From: Knoxdaviesia capensis
Lineage: Eukaryota > Ascomycota > Sordariomycetes > Microascales > Gondwanamycetaceae
Length of the DNA: 64,000 bases
Direction of reading: 5' to 3'
NCBI GenBank assembly: GCA_001510575.1
Contig: LNGK01000018.1
Location: 80,235-144,234, forward strand
Under the pieces are notes generated by a model. It had not been told where the DNA came from. It searched no databases and was given only the letters and a program-made list of their open reading frames with translations. Below are positions 35,043-47,288 of this stretch, piece after piece (within the stretch, counting starts at the first letter, position 1; every line of letters begins with the position of its first letter). The translations under genes and the position numbers were made by a program.

Positions 35043-35876
35043 ATGGCCTTCTTCGGTCCCCTCCGCGCCCTGGCCGTGCCGTTCCTCCTCCTCGCCACCA
35101 TCCCGCTGGCCGTCTTCGCCGGCATCACCACCTTCCTGGCCTTCTCGGTGCTGATCTTCCGCGTCACCCTCGTGTACTTCGACCTGGTCCTGCAACTCCT
35201 CCCCCTCCCGCGCAGCCTGCCCTTCTTCCCGCGCTTGTCGTACCGCTCCCGCTACGCTGCGGCGGCCTCGCGGTACCCCGCCACCGCGCTGCTCCCGCCG
35301 TCGCCCGGCTCGCCCGGCTCTCCCCCGCTGTCATCGCCGTCGTCGCCGCTCAGCAGCTCGTCGCGGCTCCTGCTCCGCCGCAGCCGCACCCGCCGCAGCT
35401 CGTCCAGCATCGCCTCGTGCAGCACCACCCCCGATCCCAGTCTCGGCCTGTTCCCCAGCGTCGGGCTCGACCGCGACTTCGAGGGCGTCGGCGGCTGGCG
35501 CTTCGGGGATGCCGACGACGAAGAGGACGAGCGGGCCTGGACGACTGTTAACTCGCGCCTGGAGTTTGCCGGGCCCGACCACCACCCGTCGCGCCACCAC
35601 TTCCGCTCGCCGTCGGGCGACCCCGTCCACCTGGCCCCGCCGGCGTCGCTAGCCGGGGCAAATCCGCCTGCCTACACCTATGCATCCACGTCTGTGGGTA
35701 CCGGCGGGGGTCTGACCATGAAGTCGCTTGACAAGGCTGGTCCGTCAGTCCTGGTGTCGCCGAACAGCTCGCGCACCCGGACGTCCGCAGCCGTCGGGCT
35801 TGCGTCACGGCCCGCCCCCGCCGAGGATTACTTTAGTGCCGCTACGCCTCCCCAGCGGACGAAGAAGAATGTGTAG
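35043..35876 (+). CDS. Membrane-anchored Ser-rich protein with a PPxY motif
   Basis: An uninterrupted frame of 277 residues with a good start context (CCGCC-ATG) and strong GC codon bias. Residues of roughly 8-55 are hydrophobic, one or two membrane helices (P-F-L-L-L-A-T-I-P-L-A-V-F-A-G). Then comes a Pro/Ser-rich cytosolic part with a basic patch (L-L-L-R-R-S-R-T-R-R-S), an acidic D-A-D-D-E-E-D-E-R stretch, and P-P-A-Y at residues 208-211, a WW-domain ligand of the PPxY type. I do not recognise a named family, though an N-terminal helix pair with a disordered tail is common in conserved fungal membrane proteins. A role as an adaptor for an Rsp5-type ubiquitin ligase is only inference. The next gene (Spc24) converges on it, 680 bases away. 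Confidence 0.72.
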   Translation: MAFFGPLRALAVPFLLLATIPLAVFAGITTFLAFSVLIFRVTLVYFDLVLQLLPLPRSLPFFPRLSYRSRYAAAASRYPATALLPPSPGSPGSPPLSSPSSPLSSSSRLLLRRSRTRRSSSSIASCSTTPDPSLGLFPSVGLDRDFEGVGGWRFGDADDEEDERAWTTVNSRLEFAGPDHHPSRHHFRSPSGDPVHLAPPASLAGANPPAYTYASTSVGTGGGLTMKSLDKAGPSVLVSPNSSRTRTSAAVGLASRPAPAEDYFSAATPPQRTKKNV

Positions 35877-36555
35877 GATGTCTGTGTGCGTGGATTCAAC
35901 GATGGCGTTACTGTTTCTTGGGATTTTGACACTTGGGACTGTATCATTTTTTTGTTTCTCTTTTTTTTTTCTCTTTTCTTCCTGTTTTTGTTTTTGGATG
36001 TGTCTCACTCGGCGTTTGGAGGTTTGTATGTCACAACGTGGCGGCGCTCGGGTGTCCTGGCTACAGTGAGTGAATCTCCGGAATCCCACTTACCAGTTTG
36101 TGTTTCTGGGTGTTTTATTTCCGGGCTTGTATGATTCGATTATGACTTTTTCCTCTCTATCATGAAATTGATCTTCACTGTTGCATGTTGACCATGCATG
36201 ACATGCATTGCACCCAAACCTGCGTGAGACTGCGGAACGTGCATACGCTGGAATTGACACTGTTCCACACCGAGCTTATAACGCCGTAGTAATTTTCATA
36301 GCTGTGCCGGCCCAACGAGTTTCAAAGACATTGACCGTAAACCTGCACTTGTCCCAAACGCCCCTCCGGAGGAATATATTCAAAAGCCCTGTACCACCAT
36401 TTACCCCAAAGACAAGAAAAAGCAAACGCGCAAAAGTCCAGGACTTGTCCGACCGGACGACCAGAACCGTCCGCGCGGGGTATTCATAATCGGCATTACA
36501 CATACACAAAAAGAAAAATCAGCGACCAGCACACGTCTCTTCCATTGGCGGCCGC
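35877..36555. other. Convergent 3' intergenic region
   Basis: T-rich stretches at 35945-36000 fit a 3' untranslated region for the upstream plus-strand gene. The rest is the downstream flank of Spc24. No other gene is seen. Confidence 0.6.
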
Positions 36556-37355
36556 TCACAGCGACTGCCAGAAGTAATTGGCGTAGAAGAAGCGCGAGAA
36601 CTGCTTGTCCATGTTGACCACATGCACATCGCCCTTGCGGTCATTCCGCACAATCGCGCGCGTGAAGTCGCCGTCGCGGCCCTCGCGCTCCAGGTCGATG
36701 CCGAGGCTGCGGTACACCTTAAGGCGGAGCAAGATCTCGTCGTCGACCAGGTCGCGGCCGGCAGACGCCATGGCAGCACTGCCGGAGCCGTCGGTCGCGT
36801 TGCCGCCGAGGCCTGAGCCGCCCGCCACGCCCTGCACTTCCAGCTCCTGCAGGCGCGCCGTCAGGTCGGCGAGTTGCTGTGTCAGCCGCTCGACCTCCAT
36901 CTCGGCGTCGGAGGCCGCCTTCGCGGTGCGGAACTTCTGGGTGTCGAGCCGCGAGATCTCGGACGCGTGCACTGACGACGAGTGTGTGGCGCTGAGCTCT
37001 TCGTGGTGTGACTGCGTGGCGTTGAGTTGGCGGGAGAGTTCTGTTCGTAGCAACAGGGTCGGAGGTCAGCCGTCTTGAGCATCTAGGTTTGGGGTCATGG
37101 GGGGACGCAGTGGGGGAGTAAGTCGCACTTTTCAAGGCATTTTCACACTCGTGGACGCGGAGGTCGCGGGCTTGCTGGAGCGTCGAGAGGGATTCTTGAA
37201 CGCGGGCAACGGCTTGCTTGTCCGGGCTGATGTTGAAGTTTTTGATCGTGTGGTGGATCAGCTATTGTTGCGCATGGTTAGTTGTTCCATCGAGGTAATC
37301 TTGGATGAATGCAGTGGTGGGGTCGTACTGTTGAAGGATCTTCGGAGAGAAGCAT
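36556..37355 (-). CDS. spc24: Kinetochore protein Spc24
   Basis: A subunit of the Ndc80 complex; with Spc25 it forms the inner-kinetochore end that binds Mis12 and CENP-T/Cnn1. Exons 37355-37329, 37261-37129 and 37040-36556 (introns of 67 and 88 nt) give 214 residues, essentially the yeast Spc24 length. The N-terminus reads M-L-L-S-E-D-P and then [12 protein letters not shown], a family-typical start. Heptad-like coiled coil extends to about residue 125, then a Gly/Ser linker, then a compact C-terminal RWD-like domain with [13 protein letters not shown] and a terminal F-W-Q-S-L. Exon 1 is only 27 bases; the second donor is GTGCGA, slightly unusual. Divergent from fis1. Confidence 0.9.
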
Positions 37356-38171
37356 GGCTGCGGTTTCAGGGTGTTATACGGCGAGCGGACGTGTGCAATA
37401 GAAGGAGATGAGGTCGGGGAGTGCTGGCTATATTGTAAAGGGGGTGTAGTCGCAAACAGGCCGAGTTTGTTGTCGGTGATGGCAATTGGAGCGGCGGGGA
37501 GGTATGTCGCGGGCCACGGTCGGGGCTGTTGATATCCGGCGGACACGGGGTCGCTTAAGGAGCAGGCAAAACAGTGAACAAAGAGAGAAAAAGTCGCCAA
37601 AACTTAGCAATACTGGCGAGATCCGGAAAAGCTACAAAACGTTGTCGTCTGCGTCCTCAAGACGAAAGTTCATGTCGGTGATGATGATCGCGATAAATGA
37701 AAAAGAGAGATAGTGGGCCACAAACGCGCCTAATTGGCCGCCACTGTGTTTGCACTGTCGGCAGGACGACCAAAACAAAACAAAACAAAGCCTAGTTTTC
37801 CCGACCTCAAAAGGCAGAAAAGTGCATGTGCAACGCACGTGACCCAGGCCGACTGGGAATTCTGGGGAGAGCCACATGTGGCGTCATTTTTCCGGGTTTC
37901 CAGCATGTTCCCGAGCACGCTCGAGTGGAATCAACCCGAGGAACTCAGCCACATCCAGCAGCACTTTTCCCAAGACTCTCTTCTTGAAATGCTGGTACCT
38001 GCAGACTTGACAAGTTAACCTGTCATCCTTAAAATCGAAGTGCTCTCTCCTCTCTTCGATATTTACCATCTTGCTTCAAACTACTTCTCGACTCTGAAAT
38101 AATCGAAAGAAACTTCTCCTTGTGTTCTCTTCCTCCTCTCCGTAACATCTTCTTGCTCTTCTCCAGTCATC
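37356..38171. promoter_or_regulatory. Divergent promoter region, spc24 / fis1
   Basis: These 816 bases separate two genes transcribed away from each other. A CACGTGAC box lies near 37836-37843. CT-rich sequence at 38080-38165 is the probable fis1 leader. No coding sequence is seen. Confidence 0.55.
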
Positions 38172-38987
38172 ATGGGAACCGAACTGCCATGTGAGTTGCC
38201 ACCAAAATCTTCATGTGCCGGCCCGCTGCTTTTGCGTCGCTGCTCGGCAGGCAGATCGATATGTGCGAGCTCAAATACTAACATTTTGCCTTTCTCTAGA
38301 TGCTCTCGACGTCGAAACGTATGTACCGCACCCGACCTTTTCCTCCGATTGTCCCCGTTCACGATAGCTCTCAGCCAACACCTCCGAAAACTCGGAAAGT
38401 GATACACAGCTAACAATACCCTGTTTCTTGACATAGGCCGTTGAAGCCCGACGAGCTTCAGGTCCTCCGGGACCAGTATGAGAAGGAGGGCGACATGGTT
38501 GGCGTGCAGACCACGTTCAACTATGCTTGGGTACGTATATTTGGTCTCGGACAGCTCCCGAGCACCCGGCGGGGGCTCCTCCCGGACACCACACTTCTTT
38601 CCAGCAGCCCACATCCAACAGCAAACAACTAACCATGTTCACCCACCCCCGGCACAGGGCCTCGTAAAATCCAACTCGCGCGCCGACCAACAACTGGGCG
38701 TCCGCCTGCTCGCCGACATCTTCCGCCAGTCGCAAGAGCGGCGGCGCGAGTGCCTGTACTACCTGGCGCTCGGCAACTATAAGCTCGGCAACTACGAGGA
38801 GGCGCGGCGCTACAACGAGCGGCTGCTCGACAAGGAGCCGGCGAACGCCCAGGCCAGCAGCCTGCGCACGCTGATCGACGACAAGGTGGCCAAGGAGGGC
38901 CTGCTCGGCGTGGCGATTGTCGGCGGTGTTGCGGTGGTTGCCGGTGTGCTGGGCAGCTTCTTGTTGCGGAATATGCGGAGGCGGTAG
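38172..38987 (+). CDS. fis1: Mitochondrial/peroxisomal fission adaptor Fis1
   Basis: A tail-anchored outer-membrane protein that recruits the dynamin-related fission machinery through adaptors. Exons 38172-38190, 38300-38318, 38437-38530 and 38658-38987 give 153 residues, the normal length. The N-terminal arm reads M-G-T-E-L-P-Y-A-L-D and is followed by T-P-L-K-P-D-E-L. Two TPR-like repeats cover roughly 30-115, with [20 protein letters not shown] and [13 protein letters not shown] single C-terminal membrane helix (about 128-147, Gly/Val-rich) ends in basic R-N-M-R-R-R, the usual targeting signal. Two first exons of 19 bases each make this gene easy to mis-annotate. All splice sites are GT-AG. 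Confidence 0.95.
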
Positions 38988-41269
38988 AGCGACGTAATGG
39001 GGCCTTAGTTTACGTTGTTTACCCCAGTCTTCGTTCGCCTTTTTGTGCGTCCGGCACGCGGAATGCGTATGTGTTGCTGGGTGGCCTCCAGACCGGTGTC
39101 CGGTGGTGCCCGAGGCGACTCTCTTGAAAGTCGATAGGGCTGAGGCCTTGTTTCTACAGTTCTGGATTTCTGCCTCGGCTCAGCGCATCACCGAGCAGTC
39201 TCCAACGGCACCCATCGGCATTTGTCGCTTCATCTCGCTTGTCCGTCTGCCACGCCTGCCGTTTGCCAGTGCCTTCATTTGTCCTCAACACATTTTCCTT
39301 CCTCGCGGTCGAACACATACCACAACCACCCAAGCCACGGTTGTGTTATCCAATCTCCCCTCCTGTCATCTCTCTCGCCGGGTTGTTTTTCCACTTCTTT
39401 TTTCTGGATGTGGCAGAAACGAAGCCCAGGCCCAGCTAATGGTGGTTGCATTTGCTTTTTTCATGGTTCTATATGGCCTGTCCACTTTGGCATCACCCAG
39501 ATGCCGATAATACCGTTTTGTGGTTCCTTCTTGCTTCTTGGCTTATAGCTTTATGTATCATTTGTGTGTTTTTAATGCCGAAAGACAGGGAAACTTCTCA
39601 TGAACGTTTCAAGATTCTATGCATGTTCTCCAGGGTTTTTATTTGTCTTCTGTGATGTGTTTCTCCGATGATCGCTGTCAGTATGAGTGTGAAAAAGCAG
39701 TGATTTTTAGGGTCCAGAGGGAAAAGCGACAGGCGGCCGCCCACCACACCATGTTCTTTCATATATGGAGTCCCTCCTTGAGTCCAGGGCGAAGGAAGCA
39801 GATCTGCTGGTTTTATTTCGCCTTCGTGACTCTTTCTGGTGGTCTGGCTTATTTCATTTTTCATTTTATTTTCTTTTGCCTTTTCTTTTGCCAGACTTTC
39901 CGCCAGGTTCTCTGTTACATCATTCTTATGGCCAACGTTGTGTTGTCCAGTTCTCCTAGCGTTTTTCTATCCGTCACAGCTGACTCTTCCGGCGGAATTT
40001 GTCAGGGCTGTCTGAGTTCGACAACATGTTACTCGTGGCTTGACTTTTGGTTTCCCGGCCCGAAATTGAGCACTGTTCGCTTTCCTCGTTGTTTCGTTTT
40101 TTTTGTCTCTTTGGTATTTTGTTCCTTTTTCTGGCCGGGTTTTCTGCTTGTCACATACAGTAGTGCGATGCAGGCAGTCCTATTCAGGTCAGACTGGCAC
40201 CGTTCAGCTTGCGAGTAAACGCCGACCAACGGCATGTTTGGGGGTCATCAGTCGCTGATCACCGTTTGGATGTGACTGACTACTCGAATCTCGGCTAGCC
40301 GGCCGTCAATCAAGGGAGGGAGAAGGGGTTATCTTTATCCAGTTCTGTTGGTGGCTTGGTTCGGGGTGTCTCTGAGATTTGAGTCCCAAGTTCCAACTCG
40401 TTGGCATACACTCTTGAACAGGACGAAAAGACTCGACTTGGCTGCAGTCAGCACTTATCCCCACCCCGCTATCTCTTCCACTCCATATTATATAGGATGC
40501 ATACCCCTCTATCATGCTTCTGGGCCGTCTCTCATAGGCCTCCTATAGAGCTATCGCCACCTATCACAGCTTGCGATTTCACTTGGGAGGCCAGCCCAAA
40601 GAAACCTTAGACAAGACATTTGCAGCCTTAAAAAAAAGAGCATCCCGAAATGTTTGCTCTTGAGAGAATAAAGAGTCAAGCTGCGTTGAAATGCTCATTC
40701 TGGCCTCATTGTTCTTGTCTCTCTATCACCATGATACTAAGAATGGCCCCTTTAAAGAAATAATCTCAGTTACATGAATAAACTAGCTTTAGGTGGAAAG
40801 TTAAAAGCTTCAGACAGCCTGATTTATAATGCTCTTGCCATCTCCAGGCCTCTAGCAGCTTCTTCCTCTGAAACCTTGACAAACAGGCACGAAAGTATCG
40901 GGTACCTCGACCGGTTTGGCTGACTTCTTAATTTCACATCTTCAGCTTCTGTCTCTCTGTCTTTTTTCTTCCTTATTGATATCCCATTTTCTTTCCTTCT
41001 TCTAACCCCTATTTCTTCCTTTTGTTCAGTTCGTCCCTGATCTTCCGTCTAACTTTTGTCTTTCTTTTCTCTTCTGATAAACTCCTCTTTCTCCTCTTTC
41101 TTCCTTTTCTCCTATAACCTTTCTCTTTCGTTTCCTAATTATCATCTGATCACCAACGTCTTTCATCCTCCGCCAGCTCGTAAACGTCATTCCTGTTTTG
41201 GATCACCACACCGGCTTATCTCCACCAACAAAGTTCTGGTCAAGGCCCTTCTCTTGACCGTGGACGGCC
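38988..41269. other. Intergenic between fis1 and the RING gene
   Basis: T-rich stretches at 39840-40140 and a long CT-rich run at 40950-41140 that probably belongs to the leader of the ligase gene. Open frames are short, with biased hydrophobic translations from T-richness. No gene or RNA is supported in these 2.3 kb. Confidence 0.6.
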
Positions 41270-44200
41270 ATGTCGTCCGGGTCACAAGACTTTTCCGGGC
41301 CGCCTCCGCCGTCTCGGCCATTTCAGACGGCCAATCTACCCTCAGTTCCGCATAGAGAAATTGTTTTCTGCCATACCTGCCACCGCCAGTGGTATCATGA
41401 CGAGCATGGCTTGATATGTCCTTTCTGCACTGGAGAGGTGACTGAAGTTGTAAGTTTGCTGCTATAGCTCTTCATATACTGCTCTTTAACTCTGCTTGCT
41501 GGCTTCCCTCCTGGTCTCGTTGGCCTCTTCACTACGTTCTCGTGAAAGGCCATTCGACCATAGAGAGAGGCCTGTTCACATGGAGCCCCCACAAACCCCA
41601 GATAGAAAATACCAAATGCTTTCCCACAATATATTTTCAAATCTGTCTCTTCTCTTTTCTGTCTCGCTTCCACTCCTCGAGTCTTGTGTTCCCATTTTAT
41701 TTCTCTCTTTTCTCACCCACTTTCCTCGCCCCCTCCCAAAATTCACCTACCGTTTGTCTCTTGCTCACATCGATTCACCTCTTGTCACCTCTAGGTTAAT
41801 CCCAACGACGATCCTCGTGAGGTAGCAGACGGCTTGGATTTCGACCTCGAAATGGACGACGCCTCCCACCTCGGCGATGCCGATGACGACGAGAATGATA
41901 TGGACGACGATGGCCTTGACATTTCTAATACTCCTCTCGGCGATATGTCGCTTCCCTCTCTCCGGAACCCTCCCCCGACAGATGCCCTCCCCCGCCGCCG
42001 CGATACTTTCCAAGCTCCTCCCGAAGCTCCTCCCGCCGGCACCCAACCCCAGGCCAACCCTCATGCTCATGCTCATACTCCTCGCCACCCTGCCGAAGTC
42101 ATGATGATGAGCATCCTTGGTCTTGCCCAAGAACTCACTGCCGCCCGCCAGGCTGCTACTACGACTGCTGCAGCTGGAACTGGTCACCAGCAAGCCGCCA
42201 ACCCTACCCCCGCAGCACCCACTGCCGCACCCACGACCGCCGCGCCTACGGCCACCCAAACCAGACAGGAGGCTTTGCGGGAAGCCCTTTTCCGCAATTT
42301 GACGGGAAATCTGACAGGAAATACATCGGTGCGAATCGTGGCTAGTATCCAAATTCCCTCGGCCAATGCCAACCCAGATCCCAATACACCTCGGCGTCGA
42401 AACATCGTTATTAGGTCAGTCACATGTGTTCTCTTGCTTCCTGTCACCTCACAGGGCTGTTGATGTTGATATATGCCTCGATGGTGTGTCATGCTCATGT
42501 CATTTCTTGCTTTGACTAACCAGATCGCTTTCTTATGTAGCCCAATCCCAGGAGAAGGGGTTACCGTGGGAGGCCAGCCGGATGGCTCTGCGCCTACCAA
42601 TGCCACCAACGCCGCGGCCCAGCCCATTGACGTGATTCAAGCAATCATCTTGCGTCACTTTATGGAAACCTTTGGGGGGGATACTACCGGCTTCGATGGT
42701 GTCCATGGAGACACTGTGTATACGCAAGAAGCGTTGGATAGAATCCTGACACGTCTTATGGAAGCTCATAGCCAGTCAACCGCTCCACCTCCGGCTTCGG
42801 CGGAGACTCTAGCCAGCCTAGATCGTCGGCCCATTACACGCGAGATGCTCGAGACTTCAGGCGACGGCGGTACTGTTGAATGCACCATCTGCCTGGACGA
42901 GATGCAGGAAAATGATAAAGCGGTGTTTTTGCAGTGTCGCCATTGGTTTCATGACAAATGCATTACCGTTTGGCTCGAGCAGCATAACACTTGCCCGATG
43001 TGCCGTGCCACTGTCGGAACCCCAACCACCCGCAGTGCTACCACGCAAACTCCCGCTACCGGAGCTACTACGGCTCCCGCCGCTACACCGCTAGTTCCGA
43101 CTCGGGCTGCTGTTCCGGCCTCGGCTCCGGTCCCCACCGCCGCTAGTGCCCAAGCTCTCCAGGCCACTACCAACTCCAATACGCGTGCGGCTGGCGGCAT
43201 GGTTACACTCCCCGGTGTTTACGAGCTGTCTCATACCCCTTATCACTCCACCTATCATCACCCCACCCGCCACCCCGATGGCTCGAATCGTCCTGGCTAC
43301 TTCCATCCGCCCCCGGCTCCGTGGGGCAGGCCCAGCCCTCAGCTAACAACTACAGGCCCCGACCGCGATTTCGTCGAGGATACCCATTTTAGAGAAATGG
43401 ATGAAACCTCCCATGTCGCACGTCACTCTGTCCGAGCATTCATCCGCCCGGACTCTACTGACAGCTCTGACACGTCTCAGACCCGCCGCCTGCGCCATGT
43501 CGTGGACTCGAATGCCCGGCGCCATCGAACGGCCCAGCATTTTGGCATCTTTCCGTCGATGAGCTCGCGGTCGCGCCGGGACTCGCTCTCCCCCCCGACC
43601 GACGAGTCCTCACCTAGCCGTGACACGTCAAACCACGGCCGGGACCGTGACCGTGAACGGATGAGCTGGAGAGACGAGACTCGCCACGAAGCCGAGCGCC
43701 GGCAGAGTCTCCAGCAGCTTCACAATAGCACGGCCCACATGCAGCAAGCTCAAAGCCTCCTACGGCAGAGACAGCCCACCCAACATCACTACTACACGCC
43801 TTTCGCGCACTCGGCCGACCTGCCGCCGGCGCAGCCCCTTCCGCCGGCGCGGCCCCGTTCCCCGGCACAGCCCCTTGATCCGGTCCGGCCCCTTTCCCCG
43901 GCACAGCCCCTGGCCCCGGCCCGCACCATGGAGCGTGGATGGCACAACGTAGTACGCAACCATCCCCTCTCGCCTTCTGCCGGTACTCCCGCGTCTCCGA
44001 CTCATCTTCCGACGAGAAGCTCGGGTACGACCGGATTTGGCATTCCGGGCCAGCCGCGCAGCATTCTGAATGATGAGCCTAGCGCGCCCAACCCTGCTGG
44101 TAGTGCCAGCAGCACCGGTGCTCTGCCCATCTCGATCCCCAGTCCGGGCTCGCACCGCGTTTCGGGCCATGCCTCGGTTAGCCATCCGGCTGGCATGCCG

Positions 44201-44362
44201 TCGCTGCGGCCTTTGGGAGCCAATGAAGGTGGTGGTGATCTGCCCGCGACTGGAAACTCCAGCGGCATGGGTCCGTTGAACTGGATCATGGATCAGTTCC
44301 GCCGCGGATCGTCCAACAACGGCTCCGGTTCTCACTCTCACCAGGGCTCGGATCGGTTCTAA
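41270..44362 (+). CDS. RING-H2 E3 ubiquitin ligase (RNF126/RNF115-like)
   Basis: Predicted ubiquitin ligase. Exons 41270-41449, 41795-42414 and 42541-44362 give 873 residues, longer than yeast or animal relatives. Near the N-terminus a zinc ribbon C34-x2-C37...C50-x2-C53 (C-H-T-C-H-R-Q-W-Y then C-P-F-C) matches the substrate-binding finger of the BCA2/RNF126 group. Residues 61-260 are acidic and then Ala/Pro/Thr-rich. The RING-H2 domain is at 381-421, C-x2-C-x14-C-x-H-x2-H-x2-C-x10-C-x2-C, with the conserved Trp four residues after the sixth ligand. The last 450 residues are low-complexity: Arg-rich, then Pro-rich A-Q-P-L repeats (43815-43920), ending G-S-D-R-F. Intron 1 is 345 nt with GTAAGT; intron 2 has a GACTAAC branch site. 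Confidence 0.9.
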
Positions 44363-47090
44363 TCCGGTTCATTACGACATCACGACTCTCAAGTTCGCCA
44401 GAGGTAGTTAGTTTCACGCGATTCTAAATATTACTCTGTTGCATTTTTCTACGTCCTTCCTTCTTTTCCTCTTTTGTCCGATAAACTCCATCTGTCTTGT
44501 ATTCATGTTGTTGTGCGTGTAACCTTTTCTTGTGCTACGGTTGTCGTTCGGGTGTGAGAACTGTTTAAGTGGAGTTTACGTGGCATTTCTTGTTGGATTA
44601 TCCCTCTTCCTTCGGTGGTCCGCCGCACGGTCTGTATAGGGCTTTCTCCTGGCTACCACATCTCCCTCTTTTTTTGTGTTTTGTGGTGATGAGCCCCCAT
44701 CTTCCCCTGCATTGGGATGTATCTGGGTCAACGGGCCGGTAGTGGGAGAAGTTATATCCCCGCCGGGATGGGGTTTTTTTTCTTTTGTCGTTCTTACGCG
44801 GGCTCGCTTGTCTATGAAGCTTTTGGGATTTTGTCTTTCTTGTCTTTTTGCCGGGTTGAAAGACCATTTTGTTTCCCCCGCGAGTTTTGGGTTTATTACT
44901 GTATGATTGTGATATCCTGTTTTCTTCTTTCGTCTCTTCACTCACGCCTTTGCACATGGTGCGGCGTCACTTTTTTTGCCTCTATTCTTTTGCTGTTGTC
45001 ATGACCAGGATATGAAGTCTGTTTTTTTTTTCTTTTTTAGTCTTCTTGTTCTTCCCAATAGAATGAATACCTCTGTTCTTTGCTGCTTTTGGTTGAATGA
45101 ATCGAGTTAAATATATCGTTTCTTTCGTCTTCCCTATGTCGTGCATGTGTCGATGTGCATTGTATACATCGTCTGTAAACGTTTGGGGGGGTATTCTCAA
45201 TAGGTTTGCCCGTTCGGTCGTCGAGGTAGTGAGGAGAGCCACTATGATATCAGATTCCAAGTTCGCGACCACCTCGGCCAGAACGCGGACTACCTGCTTC
45301 ACGCTACTGAGCTAAACCAAAGCGTAGTTCCTCTGTAGTGAACTATGACGTGGCGCGCGGGAGGACATCTAGGATTAGGGTTGAAACATTTCTAAGCGGT
45401 TTAGTCGGGAAAGAACACTTGTTGATAGGCTCTGCCATCTTGAGCAGTACAGCCTGGATTGCAGATGATGCCTGAAGATTGATTATTGACCACCCCCCCC
45501 TGCGGACTGCTTACTCTCCCTTGTTGATACGACTCATATGCCCAGCTAGTCGGAATACCTAATTCAGGAATTATGTGGACGTCTTTTCTTGGACTTGGTC
45601 CTAGATACCTTCTGAACCGGAGTGCGGGCGCCGAGCCGTTGCACAGCAGTGTGCTGAGATAATTTGTCTTGCCCGGTTCTGTGTTTAAGAAGCTAGAACG
45701 AACGGGTGGCAGTGTGGGCTGCAGACTGTCTTTCCTCTGGGGAGAATTTCCGAACCCCCCCCCTTCTCTCTTTGCACACTGATTGGCACACGTCGAGAAG
45801 GAAAAACCCGACAATCCGACGATCAGTGTACACCGGCTGAGCCTGAACGTGCGGAGGAGGAAAATGGTGGAAACAGCGGCTGTGGAAGGAGTGGGTGGAG
45901 GACATGTCGGTGGCACAAGCGCCGCGCGCGCCTGCGACTCTGGTGCGTGTCTCCCGCCTGGCCGCCCCGGAGCATTTCTCCCACGTCGGGTGGGACAAAG
46001 GGGCCGGGCGGCCCAGACGTATATCAGTGTGGACGTGTGTGCTGGCGCAGAGTTGCAAGACCGGGTAGATGGTTGACTTGCTACGTGTCTGTGCGAGATC
46101 TCAGACGTGAGGATGTCTTAAATGCTCTAATAGAGTGTTTGTTAGGCTAGAGGTCCGTGTGTTCGACTATCTTAGAGTTCCCCGGGAGAGACAAATTCCG
46201 GAGAGAAAGAGACAGGCGGTGATCGAATCGCGGTGGTTTCCTCCGTGGATTCCCTCTTGCGACTGGCCGTTGCGGGTTGGCGTGTCGGGTTACAGCTACG
46301 ATTCTCGGAGGGTTATACCAAGGCTATGCGGTATCTTCAGACTTACCGGCCTTGATAGATACAAAATCACATCGGATGATGATTGACCCGGAGCGCAAAT
46401 AAACCCCTTTCCCATCCACCGGTAACCCTTGACTGAAGGATCGAGGGATCGACGACCGACCGGCCGGTTGGGCCGCCCCCTTCCACGGATGCACGGCCAA
46501 CCCGGGCATGCTGTGCGGGCTTTGAGCCGCCGGGTGTGGCCTCTGCAACCTGCGGTTGGCGGTCGAGACCGGCGTGGACTGACTGCTCAGAGGTTGCTTT
46601 AATAATAATTTTTTTTAACCAAAAAAAAGCGTAGACCCTGGCAGGACACACCGGCGGCATGAGCGAGTGATGTCTGCGTAATGATGCAGCCGCCAGCCCC
46701 AGCTAAAAGCACACAGGAAAACAAAAGTGTCCGAGATTGCTGCGACCGTGCGGATTTTGATAACTGGCAGAGCGGGATGGGGGCTTGAGAGCGGCGGGCA
46801 AGCGGACGGAGATAAGAGAGAGATGCATTTACATCCACTTGCTCGGCGGCGGAATGTTAATTGTGAATTGGTAATCCACGGAGAGAGCGCTATCGGCTAA
46901 GAAAAGGAAAGTGGGAAAGCCCCAAATGGTGATGGGATCGTGGCGAAAGACGAGCAGGGCGGAGGTGTTCACACGCTTCGGGTTAGGGTTAAGTCCGTCG
47001 GAATATCGGCCCGTGTGTGTGGGTGGGGGGCCTGAAGTTGAACCCTGAACCGGCCGATTTTGCAGCCCCGGAAGGCGAGCTTAGCGGGCC
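44363..47090. other. Intergenic edge before the RIP-degraded region
   Basis: About 2.7 kb without a supportable gene. T-rich 3' flank of the ligase runs to about 45100, with mixed sequence after that. TTAGGGTT motifs lie at 45374-45382 and 46981-46992. Base composition is still normal here; the shift to TA-rich, CA/TG-poor sequence begins only past the LTR at 47288. Confidence 0.6.
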
Positions 47091-47288
47091 TGTTGGCTGA
47101 CTGATGAGGAAAAATGGATAAGTTGATGGAAATGAACTTGATAATTGAATATCTGTATAAAAAGTTAGATGTTGGAGGAAGAAATGGGCTAGACTAGAAA
47201 TAGACAGAAGTCTAGCATTTATAGGCCAGCTAGAACCAGGCTTCAGCCCACCGGTCACGTGATCCACGCATTTCCGTCCTTCCTCACA
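47091..47288 (-). repeat. LTR of Copia element 3, little RIP
   Basis: Keeps many CA/TG dinucleotides, a CACGTGATC box and the family's outer ends, although the adjoining internal sequence is saturated with RIP changes. Confidence 0.9.

Noticed and set aside
39043..39864. Several overlapping open frames after fis1
   Set aside because: Cys/Phe/Leu-rich translations come from T-rich 3' flank; no splice pattern or domain is visible.
45783..46076. A 97-codon open frame before the repeat-rich region
   Set aside because: Low complexity and no domain or start context; likely chance.
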